Origin: JAFGQU01 sp964483625
GTDB taxonomy: Bacteria > Omnitrophota > Gorgyraeia > Duberdicusellales > 4484-171
Assembly: GCA_964483625.1 (NCBI GenBank)
Contig: CAZABB010000035.1
Coordinates: 1 to 18,924, forward strand
Length of the DNA stretch: 18,924 nt
Direction: 5' to 3'
This document shows, piece after piece, positions 6,929-14,076 of the stretch (the first letter of the stretch is position 1; each line of letters starts with the position of its first letter). A program made the translations under genes and the position numbers. The notes beneath the pieces were generated by a model. It ran no database searches, was not told the DNA's origin, and saw only the letters and a program-made list of their open reading frames with translations.

Positions 6929-7897
6929 ATGGGACAGGTAAAACGTACCGCACTCCTGACGGTCACGATCCTTATCCTCCCGGTTTTTTCGCTTTTTTGC
7001 GAAACGATTACCCTTAAATCAGGCAAGGTGCTCCAGGCGACCATTCTGGAGAAGGGGGAGAAGTCTCTCAAGGTCAAACTGGACGATAAAATCCTTTACT
7101 ACAAACTCTATTATATCGAGAATATTGACGGGATCCCCGCTGGGGTCTATCCTTCGGTCAAAAAGGCGGTATCTTCCCTGGGGAAGGAAGATGAACAGAC
7201 CGCGGCAAAAGGTAAAGAAAAGGAAACGCCCGCCGCCCGCGCCGAACCTGATTTCACTGCGCCCGACGATCTTCTTACCTGCTATAAAACCGGCATTACC
7301 CGGGCCGCAGAAGGTGACTTCGAAAAAGCCCGGGCTTATTTTAACGCCGGCCTCGACATCGACACATCCCACGCCCGGCTCTGGGAAGCGTTCAAAATCC
7401 TGCGTTACCACAGGAACGGGTATGTCGATTCAACGTACGCCCAAACCTTTTTCCAGGGAATCCAGGCGATGATGAACGAGAACTATACCGAAGCCGCCGT
7501 CTTGCTCGAGAAGATTGCCGGCCGGGGGCCGGAAAATTCTCCCGTTTTTCTCAATCTGGGATTCTGCCGGTACGCGACGGGCGATTACGCCCGGGCGATA
7601 GCCAGCCTCAAACAAAGTTTGCAGAATAATCCCGACAACGTACGAACCCATCATATTCTGGGGATGATATGCTACGAACATAAAGATTACATCCAGGCGA
7701 TCACATCACTGGAGAAATACCTCCGGGCCAATCCCCGTGACGCTGAAGCGTTGTGGGCTTTAAGCATGGCGCAATATATTTCCGGCCAATATCCCCAGGC
7801 GAAAATAAACTTCACCAAAGCCCGTTTTCTTTTCGAACAAGAGGGGGACAGCGAAAAAGTCAATGAAATCGAATATCTTTTAAACGAACTGCTTTAG
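6929..7897 (+). CDS. Exported TPR protein with N-terminal beta module (paralog 1)
   Basis: A 322-residue protein. Residues 1-25 look like a signal peptide (KR then LLTVTILILPVFSLF); the Cys at 24 lacks a convincing lipobox. Residues 26-68 form a small beta-rich module (ITLKSGKVLQATILEKGEK..LYYKLYYIENIDG), shared with the next gene. A charged linker (about 75-112) leads to TPR repeats from about 115 to 315, for example SPVFLNLGFCRYATGDYARA and RTHHILGMICYEHKDYIQA. TPRs bind protein partners, so an adaptor role in the periplasm or outer envelope is likely, but the partner is unknown. The stop codon TAG directly abuts the ATG of the paralog, so the pair is translationally linked. The promoter at 6893-6920 suggests a leaderless message. 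Confidence 0.85.
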   Translation: MGQVKRTALLTVTILILPVFSLFCETITLKSGKVLQATILEKGEKSLKVKLDDKILYYKLYYIENIDGIPAGVYPSVKKAVSSLGKEDEQTAAKGKEKETPAARAEPDFTAPDDLLTCYKTGITRAAEGDFEKARAYFNAGLDIDTSHARLWEAFKILRYHRNGYVDSTYAQTFFQGIQAMMNENYTEAAVLLEKIAGRGPENSPVFLNLGFCRYATGDYARAIASLKQSLQNNPDNVRTHHILGMICYEHKDYIQAITSLEKYLRANPRDAEALWALSMAQYISGQYPQAKINFTKARFLFEQEGDSEKVNEIEYLLNELL

Positions 7898-8953
7898 ATG
7901 AAGATTCAAAGCATCTTTCTTCTCTGCGTCTCAGGCATTCTCTTGAATGGATTCCCGTCCGGCGTCGCCGCGGAAATCGAACTCCAGTCCGGCAAAGTCC
8001 TGGAGGCCGAAATACTGGGCAGTTCCGAAAAAATGATCAAAGTCAATTACCAGGACAGGATTCTTTACTATAAATGGTACCTCATAAAGAACATCGACGG
8101 AATGCCGCCGTTTACGGCCGTCACGACACAAAAGACTTCTCCCGTCACCGCTGAAGCCGAATCGCCGCCGCAATCACAACCGATCTCCGCCTTAGCCATA
8201 CGCGGGAAGACACCGTGGATACAAAAAAAAGACAGGCAAGAAAGCAACCCACCCCTCACATCCGGTTCTTCGCCAAAAAATGATTTTGATCAGGGGATGA
8301 TTCACGCCGCCCGGGGAGAATTTTCTCAGGCCGAGAAGTTTTTTCTCAAAGCACGAAACACAGAGCAAACCGCACGGAATGCCGAAGAAGCGCTGCATAT
8401 CCTTGCCGACTTCTATCGGGGGGACATCGGAACCATGCATGCCATCAACCTGTTCAAAGGAGCTCATCTCCTGATCAAAAAGGAATACCGTCAGGCAATC
8501 GCCGTATATGAAGATATTCTCGCCCGGAACCCTCAGGCGATTGAAGTTTATTACAATATCGGTGACGCCTATACTACCCTGGAAGAATATGAACAGGCGA
8601 TTCCCTATTTCGAAAAGATCATCGAGACCAACCCCGATGATACCGATGTATGGTTCCATCTTGCTTTCGCCTATTATTCGACCGATCAGTACAAAAAAGC
8701 GATTCCCTATTTCGAAAAGATCACCGAAATCTATCCCGACAATGCCGAGGCATTTACGTTGCTCGGCGTCTCTTACCAGGCAAGCGGCCAATACGCCCGG
8801 GCTAAGAAAAAACTTACTCAGGCCCACCGGTTATTTTCTCGTCGCAACGACAGCGAGAAAGCGCGTGAACTCAAAACGCTCCTGGACCAATACCGCCTTT
8901 ATGAAATCAAAGAAACGATTGAAGACGTACTCAAGGAAAAACCTTCATCCTGA
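7898..8953 (+). CDS. Exported TPR protein with N-terminal beta module (paralog 2)
   Basis: A 351-residue protein. The signal peptide spans residues 1-25 with a clean VAA cleavage site before EIELQSGKVLEAEILG. Residues 26-68 match the module of the previous gene closely (SGKVLxAxIL, ILYYKWYLIKNIDG). A Pro/Ser/Thr-rich linker (about 70-125) is followed by TPR units up to about 315. Two neighbouring 34-residue units share the stretch AIPYFEKI, and 25 bp of identical DNA recurs 102 nt apart (8597 and 8699). The C-terminus is helical and charged. It starts immediately after the TAG of paralog 1, with no separate ribosome-binding site, so coupled translation is expected. The two genes look like an old tandem duplication. 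The biochemical role is unknown; protein-protein interaction in the envelope is the most cautious reading. Confidence 0.85.
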   Translation: MKIQSIFLLCVSGILLNGFPSGVAAEIELQSGKVLEAEILGSSEKMIKVNYQDRILYYKWYLIKNIDGMPPFTAVTTQKTSPVTAEAESPPQSQPISALAIRGKTPWIQKKDRQESNPPLTSGSSPKNDFDQGMIHAARGEFSQAEKFFLKARNTEQTARNAEEALHILADFYRGDIGTMHAINLFKGAHLLIKKEYRQAIAVYEDILARNPQAIEVYYNIGDAYTTLEEYEQAIPYFEKIIETNPDDTDVWFHLAFAYYSTDQYKKAIPYFEKITEIYPDNAEAFTLLGVSYQASGQYARAKKKLTQAHRLFSRRNDSEKARELKTLLDQYRLYEIKETIEDVLKEKPSS

Positions 8954-8987
8954 CATCTCGGCAGGGGAGACCTCGTAAATGACATAC

Positions 8988-9017
8988 TTGACATCTATTC
9001 GGAAAATACTTTACAAT
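8988..9017 (+). promoter_or_regulatory. Predicted sigma70-type promoter for the PAS-receiver pair
   Basis: TTGACA at 8988-8993, an 18-bp spacer, and TACAAT at 9012-9017 in the gap after the TPR genes. Transcription would start near 9024, leaving a leader of about 20 nt that holds the GAGGAG ribosome-binding site at 9031-9036. Confidence 0.7.
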
Positions 9018-9042
9018 AAGAGTGCTTTTTGAGGAGAAATCC

Positions 9043-9909
9043 GTGAATGACTCAATGAAATCAAAAGAAGGACTTCTGGCGCTTGTCGAACAGCTCCGCC
9101 GCGAGATTTCTCAGCTGACTGAGTTTAAATCGACTCAGGAAGATCTCAACAAGACCGAATATATTCGCAGCCAGATGTACCGTAAACTGATGGAGATTTC
9201 TCCCGACGCGGTATTCCTGGCTGATTGCGACATGCGCATTATTATGTGCAACAAGTATGCCGCCGAACTGTGCGGATACCGGAACATGCAGGACATGATC
9301 GGAAAACAGGTCTTTGACTTCACCGCTCCCCACCAGAGGCAGGAGGCGATCGACACCGCGGAAGAAGTCCTGCGGAACGTAAAGATCCGCCGGAAAGAAT
9401 TCCTGGTGCGAAAAAAAGACGGGGACCACTTCTGCGCCGAGGTAAGCGCGACGACATTATATGATTCCGGCGGACAGCCTCAGGCCGTCCTGGGAATCGT
9501 CCGCGACATTACCCGGCGAAAGCAGGTCGAACAATCCCTGCGGGAATCTGAACGGCAATACCGAAGCGTGTTAAACGCATTACCGTGTACTCTTCATGTG
9601 GTTGACCGTTCGTTACGGTTTGAACTTTTTAACGACGCGTTTATCCGCAGGAATAAAGAACTGGGACTTGCAACCGACGTGATTGGAAAAAAAATATCCG
9701 AGGTATTCGCTTTTTTACCGGTACAAACATACCAGCAATATCAATGGGTTCTCGATAACGGACAGCCGCTGGTCGCCGATGAAACTCTCACCGTGGGAAA
9801 CAAAAGGATTACGAATCGTGTTTCGAAACTGCCGATCTTCTCCGAAGGAAACGTAAGCGGCATCATAACCGTTGTCTATCCCTTAGGCGAAGAAGATATT
9901 CACGGATAA
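9043..9909 (+). CDS. Tandem PAS domain protein without output domain
   Basis: A 288-residue cytoplasmic protein. I chose GTG 9043 because GAGGAG at 9031-9036 is ideally spaced; the in-frame GTG at 9022 would lie at the transcription start, and ATG 9055 is an alternative. Residues 5-50 are a charged coiled-coil-like helix. PAS domain 1 covers about 45-158 (ISPDAVFLADCDMRIIMCN, then the PAC-like AVLGIVRDITRRKQVEQ). PAS domain 2 covers about 170-282 (RQYRSVLNALPCTLHVVDRS, ending in GIITVVYP). There are no transmembrane segments and no histidine kinase, GGDEF or HTH output domain before the stop. The receiver gene starts 5 nt after its stop, so the two are surely cotranscribed and may act together. 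The ligand or cofactor is unknown. Confidence 0.88.
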   Translation: MNDSMKSKEGLLALVEQLRREISQLTEFKSTQEDLNKTEYIRSQMYRKLMEISPDAVFLADCDMRIIMCNKYAAELCGYRNMQDMIGKQVFDFTAPHQRQEAIDTAEEVLRNVKIRRKEFLVRKKDGDHFCAEVSATTLYDSGGQPQAVLGIVRDITRRKQVEQSLRESERQYRSVLNALPCTLHVVDRSLRFELFNDAFIRRNKELGLATDVIGKKISEVFAFLPVQTYQQYQWVLDNGQPLVADETLTVGNKRITNRVSKLPIFSEGNVSGIITVVYPLGEEDIHG

Positions 9910-9914
9910 CCCAA

Positions 9915-10283
9915 ATGGGATCTCAAAAAATACTGATTGTCGACGACGAGGCAGGCATTGTAAACATCGTCAAGGTACGCCTGGAGGCAAACAACTATCG
10001 TGTCGTCACCGCCTATGACGGAGAGGAGGCTTTGGAAAAAACGTCTCAGGAACATCCCGACCTTATTCTGCTGGATCTTATGCTGCCGAAAATCGACGGA
10101 TACATGATCTGTTCTCTTCTCAAAAAAGATGCCCGGTACGCCTCAATTCCCATTATTCTTTTTTCCGCCCGCAGTACCGAAGCCGATAAAGCTCTGGGGA
10201 TGAAGGTCGGCGCAAACGCTTATATCACCAAGCCGGTCAATATGGATTCCCTCCTGGCTAAAATAGACGAACTCCTCCCCTGA
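9915..10283 (+). CDS. Single-domain response regulator (CheY-like receiver)
   Basis: A 122-residue receiver domain with nothing attached. Conserved residues are present: acidic pair D10-D11 (VDDE), phospho-acceptor D54 in LLDLMLPKIDG, S84 in the FSARS switch position, and K106 in YITKPV. It would accept phosphate from a histidine kinase and signal by protein contact. No kinase lies in the window. It starts 5 nt after the PAS-PAS gene with no separate Shine-Dalgarno sequence and shares its promoter. The gene ends 55 bp before the convergent PilZ gene, in a gap with no clear terminator. Confidence 0.93.
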   Translation: MGSQKILIVDDEAGIVNIVKVRLEANNYRVVTAYDGEEALEKTSQEHPDLILLDLMLPKIDGYMICSLLKKDARYASIPIILFSARSTEADKALGMKVGANAYITKPVNMDSLLAKIDELLP

Positions 10284-10338
10284 GAAGATCGATCCGTAAA
10301 CCGGAAAAATTAGAATCTCTGAAAAAGAGGCGGAGAGA

Positions 10339-10701
10339 TCACCCTCCGTAACGCTCAAAACGTATGCCGCCGCGATACCGGTATTCACCGACTTTTTTAA
10401 GCCACATCAGACGTCCATACCGGTGTACCGGCTTCAATCCGTCAACAAGATGTATCCACATCTCCAGACGATCCCGGATGAATAACTGAACGATTTCCTC
10501 TTCGGTAAATTCAATTCCCATCCCTCCGGGAGAAACGTCGATGCATTTGACCTCGGTGTCCCACGTCGTATCCAGGTCTTTCAGGCTTACGTCAAGCCGG
10601 CAGCTCAGGCGGTTGTGCTGGCGCTTCTGGGTAACGGAACCATTCGCAAAGGAATCAGAGATTCGTTTTGAGGCGAGATTACGGGTAAAGCCACGATACA
10701 T
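10339..10701 (-). CDS. PilZ domain protein, probable c-di-GMP binder
   Basis: A 120-residue protein. The start at 10701 is preferred over the ATG at 10719 because AAAGGAG lies 5 nt before it. The PilZ signature is visible: R27-Q-H-N-R31 (RxxxR), then D55-V-S-P-G-G60 (D/NxSxxG) followed by a beta strand, MGIEF. The C-terminal half (YGRLMWLKKVGEYRYRGGIRF) matches the PilZ barrel. Proteins of this kind bind cyclic di-GMP and alter motility, exopolysaccharide or envelope processes by contact with partners. The gene is monocistronic and converges on the receiver gene. An extended-type -10 (TATAAT on the minus strand) lies upstream. No diguanylate cyclase or phosphodiesterase is seen in the window. 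Confidence 0.88.
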   Translation of the reverse strand: MYRGFTRNLASKRISDSFANGSVTQKRQHNRLSCRLDVSLKDLDTTWDTEVKCIDVSPGGMGIEFTEEEIVQLFIRDRLEMWIHLVDGLKPVHRYGRLMWLKKVGEYRYRGGIRFERYGG

Positions 10702-10759
10702 AAGAACTCCTTTCGGCATTCACCGAGGTTTCTCCCAGACCGGCAGGGGAGAAAACCTG

Positions 10760-10765
10760 ATTATA
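10760..10765 (-). promoter_or_regulatory. Possible -10 element for the PilZ gene
   Basis: TATAAT on the minus strand (ATTATA on plus), 58 nt upstream of the ATG at 10701. There is no good -35 at 16-18 bp, so this is a weak call. Confidence 0.4.
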
Positions 10766-10849
10766 CGTGTATACCATACCTTGAATTTCCTTTTCAACCA
10801 GCTGCAGTGTTTTTTCTGTAACCGTTTACATCTCTTGTAACCATTGGCC

Positions 10850-10878
10850 TTTACAGCCATGCCCCACTTGATTATAAT
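10850..10878 (+). promoter_or_regulatory. Predicted sigma70-type promoter for the U32 gene
   Basis: TTTACA at 10850-10855, a 17-bp spacer, and TATAAT at 10873-10878. Transcription would begin near 10885, giving a leader of about 33 nt without a Shine-Dalgarno sequence before the ATG at 10918. It stands in the 216-bp divergent gap between the PilZ and U32 genes, which holds nothing else I can name. Confidence 0.75.
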
Positions 10879-10917
10879 GATAGTCAACCTTAACGGAACC
10901 GGACAAAACCACATTGC

Positions 10918-12141
10918 ATGCCTAAGAAAAAACTGCCCGAACTCGTCGCCCCGGCCGGAGACTGGCCCAGTCTCATCGGCGCCGTCGAAGCCGGCGCCGA
11001 CAGTGTTTATTTCGGTGTCAAAGACCTCAATATGCGCAGTTTGGGGGTTAATTTTGATCTCCTGGAGATGAAAAAAATCATGAATTTCCTGAAGCAACAC
11101 GGAAAAAAAGGATACCTGGCGTTGAACGTCATCGTATATGAAAATGAAATAAAAAAAATAAGCCGGATTCTAAACGAAGCGAAACGATCCGCCGTCGACG
11201 CCGTGATCGCCTGGGATATGGCCGTACTCGCTGCGGCCCGCGATTTGAAACTCCGCATCCATCTTTCTACACAAGCCAGTGTTTCCAATTCCGCCGCGGT
11301 ACGTTTATATACCGGCCTGGGAGCCAGACGCATTGTTCTGGCCCGGGAATGCACGCTCAGTGACCTCTCCCGGATTACCGGGATTCTTCGTCGGAACCGG
11401 ATATCCTGTGAGATCGAAACCTTTATCCACGGCGCTCTCTGTGTGAGTATATCGGGAAGATGCCTCCTTTCATCCTATTCGTTCGCCAAATCGGCCAATC
11501 GCGGTCAATGCGTCCAGCCCTGCCGCCGCGAGTTCTACATCGAAGATACCCGCGGCGATACCCGGTACCGTCTGGGAAAAGATTATCTGCTTAGCCCCAA
11601 GGACCTCTGTACGATTGACTTTCTTGACGAGATCGTCAAGAGAGGAGTCACCGCTTTCAAGATAGAGGGAAGAATCCGCTCGGCCGAGTACGTAAACATC
11701 GTAACCGGCGCGTACCGCCGCGCTCTGGATGCAATCGCACAAGGTGCCTTCACGGAAAAATTAAAGCAGGAATTAAAAGAAAAGGTGCGTTCCGTATATA
11801 ACCGGGGGTTCTCTTCGGGTTTTTATTTCGGAATGCCAAAAGATGAGCCGAGCCGCTATCTCGAAAATCAATACGAAAAAATCTATGTGGGAGAAATTAT
11901 CAAGTTTTACAAAAAGATCCATGTCGCTCACCTGCGGGTCTACGATCATCCTCTTTCAAACGGAGAAGACATCGTTGTGATCGGTAAAGATACTCCGGCA
12001 CGATTTGCCCGCGTTCACCAGATAGAGGTCAATCACCACCCGGTGAAACGTGTCGTCCGCGGACAGCAGGCGGGAATAAAACTACCCTTTATTGTCAAAC
12101 CCAAAGATAAGCTGTTTATCTGGCGCAAGAAAAGTCTCTAG
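10918..12141 (+). CDS. U32 family protein (peptidase U32 / tRNA hydroxylation type)
   Basis: A 407-residue cytoplasmic protein. The family opening ELVAPAGDWPSLIGAVEAGADSVYFGV and the U32 signature ETFIHGALCVSISGRCLLSSY (about residues 167-187) are clear. Four cysteines, C175, C182, C198 and C202 (the last two in GQCVQPCR), match the ligands of the [4Fe-4S] cluster known in U32 proteins. Characterised members include TrhP (tRNA U34 hydroxylation), RlhA (23S rRNA) and UbiU/UbiV (ubiquinone hydroxylation); older annotation calls them collagenase-like proteases. The length and C-terminal beta domain (GEIIKFYKKIHVAHLRV, then GEDIVVIGKDTPARFARV) fit the TrhP-like group best, but I am not certain. 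The last codons and the TAG stop lie inside a GTCTCT repeat. It converges on mutL. Confidence 0.9.
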   Translation: MPKKKLPELVAPAGDWPSLIGAVEAGADSVYFGVKDLNMRSLGVNFDLLEMKKIMNFLKQHGKKGYLALNVIVYENEIKKISRILNEAKRSAVDAVIAWDMAVLAAARDLKLRIHLSTQASVSNSAAVRLYTGLGARRIVLARECTLSDLSRITGILRRNRISCEIETFIHGALCVSISGRCLLSSYSFAKSANRGQCVQPCRREFYIEDTRGDTRYRLGKDYLLSPKDLCTIDFLDEIVKRGVTAFKIEGRIRSAEYVNIVTGAYRRALDAIAQGAFTEKLKQELKEKVRSVYNRGFSSGFYFGMPKDEPSRYLENQYEKIYVGEIIKFYKKIHVAHLRVYDHPLSNGEDIVVIGKDTPARFARVHQIEVNHHPVKRVVRGQQAGIKLPFIVKPKDKLFIWRKKSL

Positions 12142-12154
12142 TCTCTGGTCTCTG
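12134..12154. repeat. GTCTCT heptad array overlapping the U32 stop codon
   Basis: GTCTCT units at 12134, 12141 and 12148 (7-bp period). The first unit encodes the end of the U32 protein and its stop codon. It is followed by non-coding sequence with a GGACG-CGTCC hairpin at 12187-12203, and then by the ACG heptads at 12265-12288. Confidence 0.8.
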
Positions 12155-12186
12155 GTTTTTACTCTGACCGCTCACTCTGTTCGCTG

Positions 12187-12203
12187 GGACGGATCATTCG
12201 TCC
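12187..12203. repeat. Small hairpin between two heptad tracts
   Basis: GGACG at 12187-12191, loop GATCATT, CGTCC at 12199-12203. No T-run follows, so it is not a classical terminator for either the U32 gene or mutL, though both genes converge here. It sits between two 7-bp-phased tracts, like the hairpins in the other arrays. Confidence 0.5.
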
Positions 12204-12264
12204 GTCGTGCGGGCCGCAAAAGGAAATTCTTGTATTTTAAAATTATTGCAGTTTCATACGATAG

Positions 12265-12288
12265 ACGTACGACGCTCGACGCACGACG
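12265..12288. repeat. ACG heptad array between U32 and mutL genes
   Basis: ACG recurs at 12265, 12272, 12279 and 12286 (ACGTACG, ACGCTCG, ACGCACG, ACG), a strict 7-bp phase as in the arrays at 1690-1727 and 17915-17945. It ends a few bases before the 3' end of mutL. Confidence 0.8.
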
Positions 12289-12294
12289 ATTCCA

Positions 12295-14076
12295 TCAGCG
12301 GCGGAGGAAGTATCGCTGGAATTCTTTATCCTGGATCTCGATAACGGTAGGCCGCCCGTGAGGACAGGCAAGAGGCGTTTGACAACGTAACAGCTGAGTT
12401 CGCAGATATTGCGCCTGCTGGAGAGACATCTGGTATCCGGTCTTTAACGACTGATGGCAAGCTCGTTTAGCCAGTACAGCGAGATTATCGATGGCCGGAT
12501 CATCTTCGCAACCAAGCAGATTGCGCAACGCCTTTTCTCCGTTTGAAATAAGCTGGGGTACCGAATGGAGGGCAATCGTTTCCTGATCCCAACGGGTCGT
12601 TGTAAATCCCAGTCGCGCAAAAGATTCTTTTGCCTTCTCCCAGAGAATACTCTCAGCGACACTGAGACGAATAAGAACCGGGGCCAGAAGGTTCTGCACC
12701 TCCAGTGCTCCGGCGTCAACCTGACGCTTCAGCTGTTCATAGGTAACCCGTTCCTGCGCGGCATGTTGATCCACAACCAGAAGAGATTCTCCGCTTTCAA
12801 ACAAGAGGTACTTTTTTAAAAAGCTTCCGATATACCGGCTGCGGGAAAATATTTTTGTCAACCCGGTGCGCGGTTTTGAACCGGGAGGAGGCGAGAATAT
12901 CCGATCGGAATCGCCGGATGAAGGGTTATCCAGTACGTACTGAACCGGCGAGGCAAACGGGGTCTTCTTACCCGCTTCGTTCGCCTGAGGAGCGGCGGCG
13001 TCATCGGAAACCATACCGCTTGTCTCTTTCGCCCCGGGGAACGACATCGGTTTGCCCGAAGGAACCCGTATCTGCTTCGGACCGCTTGCAGTCAATGCCT
13101 TCTGACACAGATCCGTCATACGGGAAATAATACTGTATTCATCTTTGATTTTTACTTCCCGTTTGGCCGGATGAATATTCACATCCAGTCCCTGGGGAGG
13201 CACCTCCAGATGGATAAAGAAAAAAGGGGATACGCGTGCGGGCATAAGCATCCGGTAGAGACGGTTCATATGAAAGCTTATATTCCGATGAGAGACCGGA
13301 CGATTATTTACAAAAATAAACTGCATGTCACGCCGGGCGCGCTGAATATTCACATCACCCAAAACGCCACTCACCGAAACTCCCGGGATATCTAATTCGA
13401 CAGGGTCCATCTCAATAAGATGACTTCTCTTTAGTCGCAGCAATTTTTCCACCCGATCCAGACGAGTCTGCCCGCCGGGGATGTCAATCAACATCCGCGA
13501 TCCGTGATTGAGCGTAACCGGAACTTGCGGATACAGAAGAGCGTAGGGGGTAACCATATTAAGGATATGGTTTAATTCGGTATTGTCTGTTTTAAGGAAT
13601 TTACGCCGGGCCGGGGTATTAAAGAAGATTTCACTGACTTCTATTTCGGTACCGGAAGCCATTGCCACCGGACGCACATCAAGAATCGCACCACCGCGCA
13701 CATGAATCTCAAATCCCGTATCGGCGGCGGGGGTCCGGCTGCGTAAAACAACGTCGGCGATTGCGGCGATACTGTAGAGAGCCTCACCGCGGAAGCCGAA
13801 AGAAGAAACCGCGTAGAGATCGGAAATATCCGATATCTTGCTGGTCGAATGCCTCAGAAAAATCTTCTCGATATCGTCGGGTTCTATGCCGCTTCCTGAG
13901 TCTTTGACCGCAATCAGTTTTTTCCCCGCGTTCTTTATCCGGATCTCAATACTGTCTGAGGAAGCGTCCAGGGCGTTTTCCAGGAGTTCTTTAACGACCG
14001 AAGCCGGCCGATCGATAACCTCACCGGCGGCAATTTTACTGACCACATATTCAGGTAAGGGGCGTACTTTACTCAT
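12295..14076 (-). CDS. mutL: DNA mismatch repair protein MutL (endonuclease type)
   Basis: A 593-residue protein that links MutS mismatch recognition to strand removal. The start at 14076 is chosen because MSKVRPLPEYVVSKIAAGEVIDRPA is the canonical N-terminus; longer frames run into mutS. GHKL ATPase motifs are present: VVKELLENALDA (catalytic Glu30), DSGSGI, RHSTSK and SFGFRGEAL. The C-terminal domain keeps the metal-binding endonuclease motif DQHAAQERVTYE (about 436-447), ACHQS (about 539) and CPHGRP (about 571), so this MutL should nick DNA itself, as in organisms lacking MutH. The ATG overlaps the mutS stop codon (ATGAGTAA, 8 nt shared), so the two are coupled. A Pro/Ser-rich linker separates the two halves. 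Confidence 0.97.
   Translation of the reverse strand: MSKVRPLPEYVVSKIAAGEVIDRPASVVKELLENALDASSDSIEIRIKNAGKKLIAVKDSGSGIEPDDIEKIFLRHSTSKISDISDLYAVSSFGFRGEALYSIAAIADVVLRSRTPAADTGFEIHVRGGAILDVRPVAMASGTEIEVSEIFFNTPARRKFLKTDNTELNHILNMVTPYALLYPQVPVTLNHGSRMLIDIPGGQTRLDRVEKLLRLKRSHLIEMDPVELDIPGVSVSGVLGDVNIQRARRDMQFIFVNNRPVSHRNISFHMNRLYRMLMPARVSPFFFIHLEVPPQGLDVNIHPAKREVKIKDEYSIISRMTDLCQKALTASGPKQIRVPSGKPMSFPGAKETSGMVSDDAAAPQANEAGKKTPFASPVQYVLDNPSSGDSDRIFSPPPGSKPRTGLTKIFSRSRYIGSFLKKYLLFESGESLLVVDQHAAQERVTYEQLKRQVDAGALEVQNLLAPVLIRLSVAESILWEKAKESFARLGFTTTRWDQETIALHSVPQLISNGEKALRNLLGCEDDPAIDNLAVLAKRACHQSLKTGYQMSLQQAQYLRTQLLRCQTPLACPHGRPTVIEIQDKEFQRYFLRR

Noticed and set aside
8192..8827. 211-codon minus-strand frame opposite the second TPR gene
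   Set aside because: It mirrors the TPR periodicity of the plus-strand gene and lacks family similarity or a start signal of its own.
10284..10338. Bidirectional terminator between the receiver and PilZ genes
   Set aside because: Only a 6-bp ATCTCT/AGAGAT pairing with a long loop and no T-run is visible.
12187..12203. Intrinsic terminator between the U32 gene and mutL
   Set aside because: The stem is only 5 bp and no T-run follows on either strand.
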